This document shows, one piece after another, positions 16,373 to 24,050 of a stretch of DNA of 29,632 bases (the first letter of the stretch is position 1; every line of letters begins with the position of its first letter). Under the pieces are notes generated by a model, which made no database searches, was not told where the DNA came from, and saw only the letters and a program-made list of their open reading frames with translations. Origin of the DNA: JAERML01 sp035687895 (lineage in GTDB: Bacteria > Bacteroidota > Ignavibacteria > UBA10030 > UBA6906); NCBI GenBank assembly GCA_035687895.1, contig DASRUE010000244.1, positions 1-29,632 on the forward strand, written 5' to 3'. A program made the position numbers and the translations under genes.

Positions 16373-16864
16373 ATGTCGTTTGTGTTCAAGCCGTCCGATA
16401 TCAAAAAGTTTGGCAAGGTGTTTGGCGCCGAACCGAAGCTGAAGGGCTCGAACTATCGGTTTGAAATTGGCTCGACAGATTCGCACCGGAAACTCGTTCT
16501 TGAGATCTACCCCGATCTTTCCATTGGAGCACAAAAGGGAAACCTGATTTCAGTCTACACGATAAATGCCCATCTTCAGCTTCACTTCTGTTCAGGATAT
16601 GTGGTCAGCGAGATGCTCGGAGAAGTCACGTTCGTCGGTGAATATAACGGGAAGCTCTCTGGTCTTATCATCGAAAAGGAAGGCGGCTGTTCACTCTACG
16701 CAAATGTGGATCGTTCTCTTCTCTCAGGTGATTTCACTCAGCTCGGACCAGAGGTAATGCTTTCGGGGATCGCACTTTCACTGACCGATGGAATTCTCGA
16801 TCTACCCGCACCATCCGGACAGCGCAGGGGGCAGACTCGCAAGAAAAAGGCAACCCGCCGGTGA
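16373..16864 (+). CDS. Conserved-looking hypothetical protein, coupled to ybeY
   Basis: I do not recognise this 163-residue protein. It has no signal peptide or membrane segment. The body (FKPSDIKKFGKVFG, FEIGSTDSHRKLVLEIYPDL, VGEYNGKLSGLIIEKEGGC) alternates short strands and turns, suggesting a small beta-rich domain of about 140 residues. The C-terminal tail is strongly basic (GQRRGQTRKKKATRR) and could contact RNA or DNA. The ATG is preceded by GAGG at 16364-16367. An upstream TTG at 16337 would overlap the terminator region. Its stop overlaps the ybeY start (GTGA, 16861-16864), so it heads the operon with ybeY, the Smg-type gene and topA. A role in RNA or ribosome handling is only an inference from these neighbours. 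Confidence 0.75.
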   Translation: MSFVFKPSDIKKFGKVFGAEPKLKGSNYRFEIGSTDSHRKLVLEIYPDLSIGAQKGNLISVYTINAHLQLHFCSGYVVSEMLGEVTFVGEYNGKLSGLIIEKEGGCSLYANVDRSLLSGDFTQLGPEVMLSGIALSLTDGILDLPAPSGQRRGQTRKKKATRR

Positions 16865-17292
16865 CGTGTCGTGTTGCGGTGTTCAACAACCACGGGAGAT
16901 ACCGCGTCCCCGGGCAGAAGACTCGTGATTACGCGATGCGCGTTTTACGGCTGGCCGGGATTCGCAAGGCTGAGATTAGAATTGTTTTTGTCGACTCGCA
17001 ATACTGCAGAAAGATCAACAAGGAATTCCTGGGGAGCGATGAGGTAACGGATGTGATCAGCTTTCCGCTGGAAGCGAGCCCGAACTTGGAGGGGGAAGTG
17101 TATGTTAACATTGATAGTGCTCGTCGGCAGGCGCGAGACTTCCGCGTGAGCATCGCCAACGAGGTCGCACGTCTAGTCATACACGGTGTGCTTCATCTGG
17201 TCGGTTACGATGATACGACACGTGGAAAGGGAGCGGCGATGAGGAAAAGAGAAGACGCGCATGTGCGGTACTGGTTTTCGGGAAAGGGATAG
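16861..17292 (+). CDS. ybeY: Endoribonuclease YbeY (rRNA maturation factor)
   Basis: This is a 143-residue zinc-dependent RNase involved in 16S rRNA 3'-end maturation and ribosome quality control. Visible features are FVDSQYCRKINKEFLGSDEV, TDVISFPL, the GEVYVN segment and the metal motif HGVLHLVGYDD (residues 108-118) followed by MRKREDAHV. The third ligand position, His in E. coli YbeY, is Asp118 here. Replacement at this position is familiar to me in Bacteroidota/Chlorobi-type homologues. The start is a GTG overlapping the stop of the preceding gene by four bases, which implies translational coupling. The Smg-type gene follows after a seven-base gap. Confidence 0.9.
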   Translation: MTCRVAVFNNHGRYRVPGQKTRDYAMRVLRLAGIRKAEIRIVFVDSQYCRKINKEFLGSDEVTDVISFPLEASPNLEGEVYVNIDSARRQARDFRVSIANEVARLVIHGVLHLVGYDDTTRGKGAAMRKREDAHVRYWFSGKG

Positions 17293-17299
17293 CGACAGA

Positions 17300-17755
17300 A
17301 TGAAAGAGCGCATCGTTGAGATTCTCATTTACATCATGTCCGAGATCCAGGAAAACAAAGGACTTGCTGAAATTGACCTTGGTGAGTTGAAGGACAAGGG
17401 ATACACGCAATCGGAGATTAGCACGGCGTTTAGCTGGCTGTATGATACGATGCACTTGAGTGAAGGGGTTCTTTCCCACCCTGCACGGGCGGCGGAAGGT
17501 TCCCGCAGAATGCTGCACGATATTGAGAAAACCCTGATTACTACTGAAGGCCAGGGGTATCTGATTCATTTGAGCGAACTCGGTTTGTTGGACGAACAGG
17601 ATGTAGAACAGGTAATCGAGCGAGCGATGGTGAGCGGCTACGAGAAACTGACGCTGCAGGAACTGCAGGAGCTCGTTGCTTTCGTCCTCTTTTCCAAGTC
17701 TGGGCCTTCCGGGGGCAATCGGTCGATGTTGAATTCACGAGACACAATACATTAA
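17300..17755 (+). CDS. Smg/DUF494 family protein
   Basis: This 151-residue helical protein resembles Smg (DUF494), whose function is unknown. Supporting features are the opening MKERIVEILIYIMSEI, the helix LKDKGYTQSEISTAFSWLYD, the later EGQGYLIHLSELGLLD and the closing helix LQELQELVAFVLF. In gamma-proteobacteria smg sits beside dprA and a topoisomerase-related zinc-finger gene. Here it sits directly before topA, its TAA touching the topA ATG with no spacer. ATG 17300 is preferred over upstream starts because it lies after the ybeY stop and begins the conserved helix. Confidence 0.82.
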   Translation: MKERIVEILIYIMSEIQENKGLAEIDLGELKDKGYTQSEISTAFSWLYDTMHLSEGVLSHPARAAEGSRRMLHDIEKTLITTEGQGYLIHLSELGLLDEQDVEQVIERAMVSGYEKLTLQELQELVAFVLFSKSGPSGGNRSMLNSRDTIH

Positions 17756-20119
17756 ATGGCAAAGAAAAAAATAGCAAAGCTCATCGAGGAAGTGACCCGT
17801 CCGACGAACGGCACCGGTGCCCCAGCCAAGAAGAAGAGAGCGAGGAAGCCGGTCGTCGAGCCGAATGGCAGGGCGTTGATTGTCGTTGAGTCTCCAGCCA
17901 AAGCAAAGACCATCAACAAGTATCTTGGCAAGGACTACGTGGTGGAAGCCTCCGTGGGTCACATCAAGAATCTGCCGAAGAGCAAGATCGGTATCGACGT
18001 TGAGGATGGCTTCACCCCCGAGTATGAGACAATCAAGGGTAAGGACGAAGTCATCGCACGGTTGCGTGATCACGCGGGAAAAGCAAGTGCGGTGTACATC
18101 GCCACGGACCCTGACCGCGAAGGGGAGGCGATTGGGTGGCACATTGCCAAAGAGATCGAGGACAAGAACACCAACGTCTACCGCGTCCTTTTTCATGAAA
18201 TCACCGAACGCGGCATCGCAGAAGCGATGCAGCATCCGATGAAGATCAACGAGAATCTGGTGAACTCGCAGCAGGCGCGTCGTGCCATGGACCGCCTTGT
18301 CGGGTACAAGATATCCCCCTTTGTCTGGAAGACGGTGTTCTATGGACTTTCCGCCGGACGCGTGCAGTCGGTGGCTGTCCGCGTGATTTGCGAACGGGAA
18401 GAGGCAATCAACTCGTTTATTCCTGAGGAATATTGGTCTATTGTGGCGGAGTTCCAGGTTGTCGGTAGTGATCCATTCCTGACGAAACTTTTCAAAGTTG
18501 CAGGGGATGACCCGACGATCGGTGACGCAACGACTGCAGAAGGGTACGTAGCGGACATCCGGAAGCAGTCTTACGCAATTTCCGATCTCCAGAGAAAGCC
18601 CGTCCGGCGAAATCCCCCGCCCCCATTCATCACGAGCACATTGCAGCAGGAGGCAGCCCGTCGGCTTCGCTTCACGTCGAAGCGGACGATGATGCTTGCA
18701 CAAAAGCTCTATGAAGGTATCGAGTTGGGAGAAGAAGGCCGCGTTGGATTGATCACCTACATGAGAACAGACTCAACACGCTTGAGTGAAGATGCCGTTA
18801 AGGAAGTCAGGGAGTACATCTACACCAATTACGGGAAGGAGTACCTTCCGCATGAACTCCGACTGTTTAAGAAGGGGAAGAGCTCGCAGGATGCCCACGA
18901 GGCAATTCGTCCAACGTATGCCAAGTACGCCCCAAAGGTGGTGAAGAAGTACCTTGACCCGGAGATGTTTGAGCTCTATGAGCTCATCTGGAATCGGTTT
19001 GTGGCCTGCCAAATGAGCGCGGCGGTCTTCGACCAGCTTACGGTGGATGTCAAGGGTGGCGATTACCTTTTCCGCGCAACCGATACAATGCCTCAGTTCC
19101 GCGGATTTCTTCAAGTGTATGATGACATAGTGGATGAGACCGAGAAATCCGGCGACGAAGATCCTGTCTCGAAGTTGCCGACGACGCTGAAGCTGGCAGA
19201 TCGGGCGTCCTTGACGAATCTCATCCCGAACCAGCACTTCACAAAACCCCCCGGACGATTCACAGAAAGCAGTCTGGTGAAAGAACTGGAAGCACAGGGA
19301 ATCGGACGTCCCAGCACGTACGCACTGATCGTGGATACGATTCAGGCGCGCAAGTATGTTGAGCAGCGAGAGCGTCGGCTTTATCCCACGGAGTTGGGCA
19401 TCGCTGTAAACAGGCTCCTCGTGCAAAACTTTCCGCACTTGTTTAATGTAGCATTCACCGCGAGGATGGAGGAAGAACTGGACACCATTGCTGCAGGGAA
19501 GCAGAGTTATCGGAAGGTGATGGAAGATTTCTATCATCCCTTTATCAAAGATGTAGAGGGGGTGGACAAGAAGAGCGCTGCGATCAAGAAATCGTTGCAG
19601 GAGAAGACCGAGGAGGTCTGTGAGCTCTGCGGAAAACCGATGATCATCAAGTGGGGACGGAATGGCCGTTTCATGGCGTGCAGCGGATATCCGTCCTGTA
19701 AGAACACGCGCCCTTTGCCCGGCGAACAGGAACAGAACAAGCACATGGCTGGCATGAAGTGCGAACTATGTGGCGCCGATATGCTCGTCAAAGGTGGAAG
19801 ATATGGTGCGTTCATGGGTTGTTCGAACTACCCAACATGTAAGAACACCAAACCGATCTCCATCGGGGTAGCGTGCCCCAAATGCAAGGATGGCTATGTC
19901 ATCGAACGAAAGACGAAGCGGAAACGCGTTTTCTACGGGTGTTCCCGATACCCCGATTGCGATTTCGCCTCATGGGATAAGCCGGTCGCCCGCGCATGCG
20001 ACACCTGTGGAAACGCGTACATGGTGGTGAAGTTTAGCCAGACACGGGGCGACTATTTGACCTGCCCGTCGTGCAAAGCTGAGATTGCAAAAGAAGAACC
20101 CGTCGAACGGGAAACCTGA
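17756..20119 (+). CDS. topA: DNA topoisomerase I (type IA)
   Basis: This 787-residue enzyme relaxes negative supercoils by transient single-strand cleavage. A basic N-terminal extension of about 38 residues (KKKRARK) precedes the Toprim domain (ALIVVESPAKAKTINKYLG, with the DPDREGE magnesium motif). The catalytic tyrosine is Tyr335 in GLITYMRTDSTR. The body ends in VMEDFYHPF. From residue 622 there are four four-cysteine zinc ribbons: CELCG...CSGYPSC, CELCG...CSNYPTC, CPKCK...CSRYPDC and CDTCG...CPSC. It directly abuts the Smg-type gene and is followed 20 bases later by the xerC/D gene, consistent with one transcript. Confidence 0.97.
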   Translation: MAKKKIAKLIEEVTRPTNGTGAPAKKKRARKPVVEPNGRALIVVESPAKAKTINKYLGKDYVVEASVGHIKNLPKSKIGIDVEDGFTPEYETIKGKDEVIARLRDHAGKASAVYIATDPDREGEAIGWHIAKEIEDKNTNVYRVLFHEITERGIAEAMQHPMKINENLVNSQQARRAMDRLVGYKISPFVWKTVFYGLSAGRVQSVAVRVICEREEAINSFIPEEYWSIVAEFQVVGSDPFLTKLFKVAGDDPTIGDATTAEGYVADIRKQSYAISDLQRKPVRRNPPPPFITSTLQQEAARRLRFTSKRTMMLAQKLYEGIELGEEGRVGLITYMRTDSTRLSEDAVKEVREYIYTNYGKEYLPHELRLFKKGKSSQDAHEAIRPTYAKYAPKVVKKYLDPEMFELYELIWNRFVACQMSAAVFDQLTVDVKGGDYLFRATDTMPQFRGFLQVYDDIVDETEKSGDEDPVSKLPTTLKLADRASLTNLIPNQHFTKPPGRFTESSLVKELEAQGIGRPSTYALIVDTIQARKYVEQRERRLYPTELGIAVNRLLVQNFPHLFNVAFTARMEEELDTIAAGKQSYRKVMEDFYHPFIKDVEGVDKKSAAIKKSLQEKTEEVCELCGKPMIIKWGRNGRFMACSGYPSCKNTRPLPGEQEQNKHMAGMKCELCGADMLVKGGRYGAFMGCSNYPTCKNTKPISIGVACPKCKDGYVIERKTKRKRVFYGCSRYPDCDFASWDKPVARACDTCGNAYMVVKFSQTRGDYLTCPSCKAEIAKEEPVERET

Positions 20120-20139
20120 TCAACGCCCTGACCTGCCGC

Positions 20140-21036
20140 ATGGAGCACGATGTCCGCACATATCTTCACTACCTGCGGAAAGAACGGAACTACTCCCCGC
20201 ATACCATTGCAGCATACGAGGATGATCTACGTCAGTTTGAAGAGTATCTCAGCCGTGTTTCTGAGAAAGGAGCGATATCGCTCCGCGGGATTGACCGAGG
20301 AACCATTCGGGGCTTTCTGGGTAGCCTTCTCGAACAGGGGTTCTCCAAGAGAAGTGTCGCCCGAAAGCTCGCCTGCCTGAAATCATTCTTCAAATACCTC
20401 TGTAAAGTCCATCGTCTCGATTGTAACCCGGCTGCTAATGTCGCGTCCCCCAAGCTTGAACGTCGGTTGCCACAATTCTTGGACGAGGACACGGTCACCA
20501 GGCTGATGGAACAACCGGATAGATGCACCCTCGAAGGGATACGCGACGCTGCAATTCTGGAGTTGTTCTACGGAACTGGAATCCGCCTCAGCGAGTTGAT
20601 TTATTTGAGGGTTGGCGACGTTGATATCGCCAACGGTACAGTCAAAGTGACGGGTAAGGGAAGCAAGGATAGAATCGTCCCCTTTGGCCGTCCTGCACGG
20701 AAGGCACTTGATGACTATCTTTTGCGGCGCCGGGAATTCGTGGGAAAGATGGCGGACACGAGAATCCTTTTCCTCAGTGCTCGTGGGAAAAGGATGAATC
20801 CAAAGGGAATCAACGTTTTGATGAACACCTACATCGGGAAAGTATCAGAAATAGAGAAGAAGAGTCCTCATGTGTTACGACACACTTTTGCCACACATTT
20901 GCTGAACCGTGGTGCTGACTTGAGAGCGGTGAAGGAATTGTTGGGGCACGAGAGCCTCTCCACTACCCAGGTTTACACACACGTCAGTGTGGATCGGCTG
21001 AAAAAAGTCTACGCGCAGGCCCATCCCAAGGCGTGA
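20140..21036 (+). CDS. Tyrosine recombinase XerC/XerD
   Basis: At 298 residues this is the same length as E. coli XerC and XerD, which resolve chromosome dimers at dif together with FtsK. The N-terminal SAM-like domain has YLRKERNYSPHTIAAYEDDL. The catalytic set is complete: Arg149 (GTGIRLSE), Lys173 (TGKGSKDR), His244 and Arg247 (HVLRHTFATHLL), His270 (LGHESL) and nucleophile Tyr279 (YTHVS). Spacing is nearly identical to XerD. Its position inside a housekeeping operon and the absence of phage genes favour a core Xer protein over a mobile integrase. XerC and XerD cannot be told apart with confidence. Confidence 0.92.
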   Translation: MEHDVRTYLHYLRKERNYSPHTIAAYEDDLRQFEEYLSRVSEKGAISLRGIDRGTIRGFLGSLLEQGFSKRSVARKLACLKSFFKYLCKVHRLDCNPAANVASPKLERRLPQFLDEDTVTRLMEQPDRCTLEGIRDAAILELFYGTGIRLSELIYLRVGDVDIANGTVKVTGKGSKDRIVPFGRPARKALDDYLLRRREFVGKMADTRILFLSARGKRMNPKGINVLMNTYIGKVSEIEKKSPHVLRHTFATHLLNRGADLRAVKELLGHESLSTTQVYTHVSVDRLKKVYAQAHPKA

Positions 21037-21070
21037 TGTTCTCCGCAAAACGTACTCGAAAGGAATAGCC

Positions 21071-21403
21071 ATGCTGACAAGATTCACAGCGCGTCGTTTC
21101 CGCGCCCGCCAGGAGTTGAAGGAATTTGCGACCGATGCTGTCAAGAAGCTAGACAAGTTCTACGATGGCATTCTCCGTGCTGACGTCATTCTGAGTTTTG
21201 AAGGTGCGACCAAGAACATCAAGATCGCGGAAATAAATCTTCACGTCTTCGGAACCATGTTGACGGCGAGGGAAAAGTCGGAGGATTATCACAAGTCGGT
21301 GGAGTTGGCGGTGGAGAAAATGAATGGACAACTGGCAAAGTACAAATCCAAACTTCGCGCAAAAGATAAGAACAAGGTTCGCTCGATGCAGGACAAAGTC
21401 TAA
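21071..21403 (+). CDS. hpf: Ribosome hibernation promoting factor, short form (HPF/RaiA family)
   Basis: This 110-residue protein should bind the 30S decoding region in stationary phase and promote inactive ribosomes. The pattern fits the S30Ae fold: FTARRFRARQELKEFATDAVKKLDKFY, a strand ADVILSFEG, then KIAEINLHVFGTMLTAREKSEDYHKSVELAVEKMNGQL and a basic tail. The dimerising C-terminal domain of long HPF is absent. AAAGGA precedes the ATG. It lies 21 bases upstream of hprK. Pairing of hpf with PTS regulatory genes is well known from the rpoN-hpf-ptsN clusters of proteobacteria. Confidence 0.9.
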   Translation: MLTRFTARRFRARQELKEFATDAVKKLDKFYDGILRADVILSFEGATKNIKIAEINLHVFGTMLTAREKSEDYHKSVELAVEKMNGQLAKYKSKLRAKDKNKVRSMQDKV

Positions 21404-21424
21404 ACCACTTCGCCCAGGCTACAA

Positions 21425-22432
21425 ATGAAGATCGACAGGAAAAAGGAGACCAGGAAGAAGGGAATTACGGTCGGGTTTCTCTTTGAAACGACGAAACAAC
21501 GTTTCAAGCTGAAACAGCTGAACGGTGAGAGGGGGTTTGAGAATTCGATCAAGGACAAGAACCTGCATAGACCAGGATTGGCGCTTGCGGGGTATGTGGA
21601 GCTCTTTACGTATGATCGAGTGCAGATCATCGGGAACACCGAGATCCGTTACTTGAACTCGTTGCTCCCTGCCGACAGGAAATCTGCATTCATGGCGTTG
21701 CTGGAATTCAAAATGCCGTGCATCATCCTGACGAATGGCAACAAGTTAGAGGATGAATTGCTTGAGGCGGCATCTGCGAAGCAGATCCCGGTGTTCGGCA
21801 CGCCGTTCGAGACTACCAAGATAGCATATTTCCTCGCTGACTTCCTCGACGACCAGTTTGCACTGCAGATCGTTCTACACGGGTCGTTTGTGGATGTATA
21901 TGGCGTTGGTGTTCTTCTTGCCGGGAGGTCGGGAATCGGGAAAAGCGAGATCGCGCTTGACCTGCTGGAACGGGGCCATCGTCTCGTTGCCGATGACGTG
22001 GTGATGGTGACGCGAAAAGGAGAGGGAATCCTGATGGGTGCAGGAACCGATTTGGTGAAGCACTTTATGGAGATCCGCGGATTGGGCCTGATCGACGTCC
22101 GCAGCATGTTCGGCATCAGGGCGATTCGATTTCAGAAGAGAGTGGAACTTGTCGTGGAATTGGAGGAATGGAAACCGACACATGACTATACTCGTACAGG
22201 GCTGGATGATGAGAACGTTTCCATCCTGGACGTAGAGATTCCACTCGTTAAGCTTCCCATCTTTCCAGGAAAAAACGTCACAGTCATCACCGAAGTCATT
22301 GCCCTCAACTATCTCCTCAAGCACTACGGCTACGACGCGGCAAAGGAGTTCTCCAAGAGACTGGAGACCGTCATCGGCGAGAAACGAAAGGGGAACAGAG
22401 CCATCCAATACTTTGAGCACGACTTTGAATAG
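21425..22432 (+). CDS. hprK: HPr kinase/phosphorylase
   Basis: This 335-residue bifunctional enzyme phosphorylates and dephosphorylates a serine of the phosphocarrier protein HPr, controlling PTS-linked regulation. The N-terminal domain (to about 130) has the usual receiver-like fold (PCIILTNGN, then IPVFGTP). The kinase domain has Walker A GRSGIGKSE (167-175), LVADDVV with the catalytic acidic pair, and the family signature EIRGLGLIDVRSMFGI. The C-terminal FSKRLETVIGEKRKGN is a normal ending. A basic N-terminal extension (KIDRKKETRKKG) is longer than in Firmicutes. No PTS component is present in the window. It is the last gene of the run beginning at 16373. Confidence 0.94.
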   Translation: MKIDRKKETRKKGITVGFLFETTKQRFKLKQLNGERGFENSIKDKNLHRPGLALAGYVELFTYDRVQIIGNTEIRYLNSLLPADRKSAFMALLEFKMPCIILTNGNKLEDELLEAASAKQIPVFGTPFETTKIAYFLADFLDDQFALQIVLHGSFVDVYGVGVLLAGRSGIGKSEIALDLLERGHRLVADDVVMVTRKGEGILMGAGTDLVKHFMEIRGLGLIDVRSMFGIRAIRFQKRVELVVELEEWKPTHDYTRTGLDDENVSILDVEIPLVKLPIFPGKNVTVITEVIALNYLLKHYGYDAAKEFSKRLETVIGEKRKGNRAIQYFEHDFE

Positions 22433-22508
22433 CCAGTAATTCTTTCCACCCAGCCCCTTTTTTACCTCTTTCTGCCAATCTTGCGGTTTTGAGCCGCGGA
22501 AAATTTCC

Positions 22509-22537
22509 TTGACAAACGGCTGTTTATGTGTTATCAT
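22509..22537 (+). promoter_or_regulatory. Near-consensus sigma-70 promoter upstream of the M23 peptidase gene
   Basis: TTGACA (22509-22514) and TATCAT (22532-22537) are separated by 17 bases. The leader to the ATG at 22655 would be about 110 bases. No T-tailed hairpin separates it from hprK. Confidence 0.72.
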
Positions 22538-22654
22538 TCCCCTGCATTTTTGGAATGGGACTTGTGTCACATTCCGAAAGAGAATTCCACAAAGCCAACT
22601 CGAAATCGTGGATAAGGGAATCGGAGATATCCGAGCCAATAAGGCAATTTTGCC

Positions 22655-23611
22655 ATGCTGAAGAACATGAAATTCTTTGTCTTCTCGGACACAGGCCTTG
22701 AACTTCGGGAAATCCGGTTTTTCAAGCTCAAGCTGATCGGCTCAAGCCTTGCCTTGGGTTTATTTGTCATAGGGGCAGTTCTAATTGTGAACTTCCTTTC
22801 AAACGATCTGCTCGGGCTTGGGTACGACAGGATGTCCGTGTTGAATGCGGAGAACAAGATCTTGAAGGACCAGTTGAACGAGATCTCTCGTCGGATGAAT
22901 AGCGTACAACGTGGGCTGGCAAGCCTTGCAGACAGGGGCAACGAGCTTCGTTTGATGGTTGATCTGTCCACCATCGACCCAGAGACGCGAGAAGCTGCAA
23001 TCGGTGGAACCATCAAGACCTCAGAGTTCCCGTTCCTGTCGGAGGAAGCCTCCACAGTGTTGAACAACTCCCGACAATTACTTGACCAATTGTCAAGGGA
23101 AGTGAAGCTCCAGCAAGCAAGCTATGAAGATATTTACAAGCGTTACGAGTACAACAAGAAGTTCTTCAACCACCTTCCCGCGATCAAACCGGCGACTGGT
23201 TATTACAGTGTTAACGGGTTTGGCATGCGTGTGCATCCTGTTCTGAGAGTCTATAGAATGCACGAAGGCGTCGACGTCATCAATGATGTCGGGACCGATA
23301 TTTTTTGCACTGGGGATGGTGTTGTCCGGTATGCAGGAAGGACCCAGGGTGGCTATGGAGCCGTCGTTGAGATTTCGCACGGCTATGGGTACTCAACGTT
23401 GTATGCGCATCTTTCCAAGATCCTTGTACGTCCGGGTCAGACCGTGCGACGAGGGGAACTTATCGCAAAAAGCGGTCGTTCAGGACTTGTGAGCGGCCCG
23501 CACCTGCATTACGAGGTCCGGTTGAATGGCCGGAAACAAAACCCCGTAGATTACTTCTTTGACGATGTGGACGCTGCCCGGTATCGGACAGCCCTGGCGA
23601 GCATACAGTAA
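22655..23611 (+). CDS. Membrane-anchored M23 family (LytM-type) murein peptidase
   Basis: This 318-residue protein cuts, or regulates the cutting of, peptidoglycan cross-links in the periplasm. After a short cytoplasmic tail a membrane span (about 28-50, LIGSSLALGLFVIGAVLIVN) is followed by a coiled-coil stretch (about 62-100, NAENKILKDQLNEISRRM). The C-terminal M23 domain has all metal and catalytic residues: HEGVD (His203, Asp207), YAHLSK (His252) and HLHYEV (His283, His285). It is therefore probably active, unlike the degenerate EnvC type. ATG 22655 follows AAGG at an 11-base distance; ATG 22667 is an alternative. Confidence 0.92.
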   Translation: MLKNMKFFVFSDTGLELREIRFFKLKLIGSSLALGLFVIGAVLIVNFLSNDLLGLGYDRMSVLNAENKILKDQLNEISRRMNSVQRGLASLADRGNELRLMVDLSTIDPETREAAIGGTIKTSEFPFLSEEASTVLNNSRQLLDQLSREVKLQQASYEDIYKRYEYNKKFFNHLPAIKPATGYYSVNGFGMRVHPVLRVYRMHEGVDVINDVGTDIFCTGDGVVRYAGRTQGGYGAVVEISHGYGYSTLYAHLSKILVRPGQTVRRGELIAKSGRSGLVSGPHLHYEVRLNGRKQNPVDYFFDDVDAARYRTALASIQ

Positions 23612-23617
23612 CTGTAT
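23603..23617. repeat. Perfect palindrome over the M23 stop codon
   Basis: ATACAGT (23603-23609), A, ACTGTAT (23611-23617) is a 7+1+7 perfect inverted repeat spanning the TAA stop. It could be an operator or a small hairpin protecting the message. No T-run follows. Confidence 0.4.
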
Positions 23618-23718
23618 ATTTGCCGGCACACCCGCCGGGGTCGGATGTGGTCGAACTGCAATGCCCAACTGCACGCAACACAACGTGAACTATCGCAATC
23701 ATTGTTCGAGGTGAGAAA

Positions 23719-23943
23719 TTGATCTGGACGATGGAACTGGCTTCGTACCTGGATGACGCACCGTGGCCGGCAACCAAAGACGAACTTATAGATTACGCTG
23801 TACGGACCGGTGCTCCGGTCGAGGTGGTGGAGAACCTCCAGGAACTTGAAGACAGTGAAGAGCCGTATGAAAGTATGGAGGAGATCTGGCCCGATTATCC
23901 GACCGACGAAGACTTTTTCTTTGAAGACGAAGGTGAATACTAG
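23719..23943 (+). CDS. Small acidic DUF2795 family protein
   Basis: This is a 74-residue cytoplasmic protein. The core ELASYLDDAPWPATKDELIDY followed by AVRTGAPVEVVENLQELED matches the short helical DUF2795 family. The second half is strongly acidic (EEIWPDYPTDEDFFFEDEGEY). The function of the family is unknown. The start is a TTG, supported by GAGGTGAG at 23708-23715, with the GAGG core seven bases from the start codon. The ATG at 23731 is too far from this site. A strong terminator follows, so the gene is the end of a transcript that may begin at the M23 peptidase promoter. Confidence 0.85.
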   Translation: MIWTMELASYLDDAPWPATKDELIDYAVRTGAPVEVVENLQELEDSEEPYESMEEIWPDYPTDEDFFFEDEGEY

Positions 23944-23988
23944 TCGTCCGTTTCCGTTGATTCTCTGGAGCAAAATTGCTACCATACC

Positions 23989-24016
23989 AACCCAGCCAAG
24001 ACGGCTGGGTTTTTTT
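23989..24016 (+). terminator. Strong intrinsic terminator after the DUF2795 gene
   Basis: AACCCAGCC (23989-23997) pairs perfectly with GGCTGGGTT (24003-24011) around a five-base loop, and an uninterrupted T-run covers 24010-24016. It separates the M23/DUF2795 unit from the outer membrane protein gene. Confidence 0.95.
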
Positions 24017-24050
24017 GTGTTGCTTTTTCACGAAGGCTTATATCGAACTC

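Noticed and set aside
17735..18703. Long open frame of 322 codons on the minus strand opposite topA
   Set aside because: The plus strand encodes clear Smg and topoisomerase I sequence here. The minus-strand product has no recognisable domain and is a shadow of biased codon use.
18773..19744. Open frame of 323 codons on the minus strand opposite topA
   Set aside because: It lies wholly inside the topoisomerase core and first zinc ribbons and shows no coherent protein features.
20140..21036. Tyrosine recombinase as a sign of an integrated mobile element
   Set aside because: Length and catalytic spacing match housekeeping Xer proteins, it is embedded between topA and hpf, and no phage, attachment-site repeat or tRNA is seen nearby.
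23623..23638. CCGGC/GCCGG hairpin after the M23 peptidase as a terminator
   Set aside because: The stem is five base pairs and the downstream sequence is GC-rich without a T-run.
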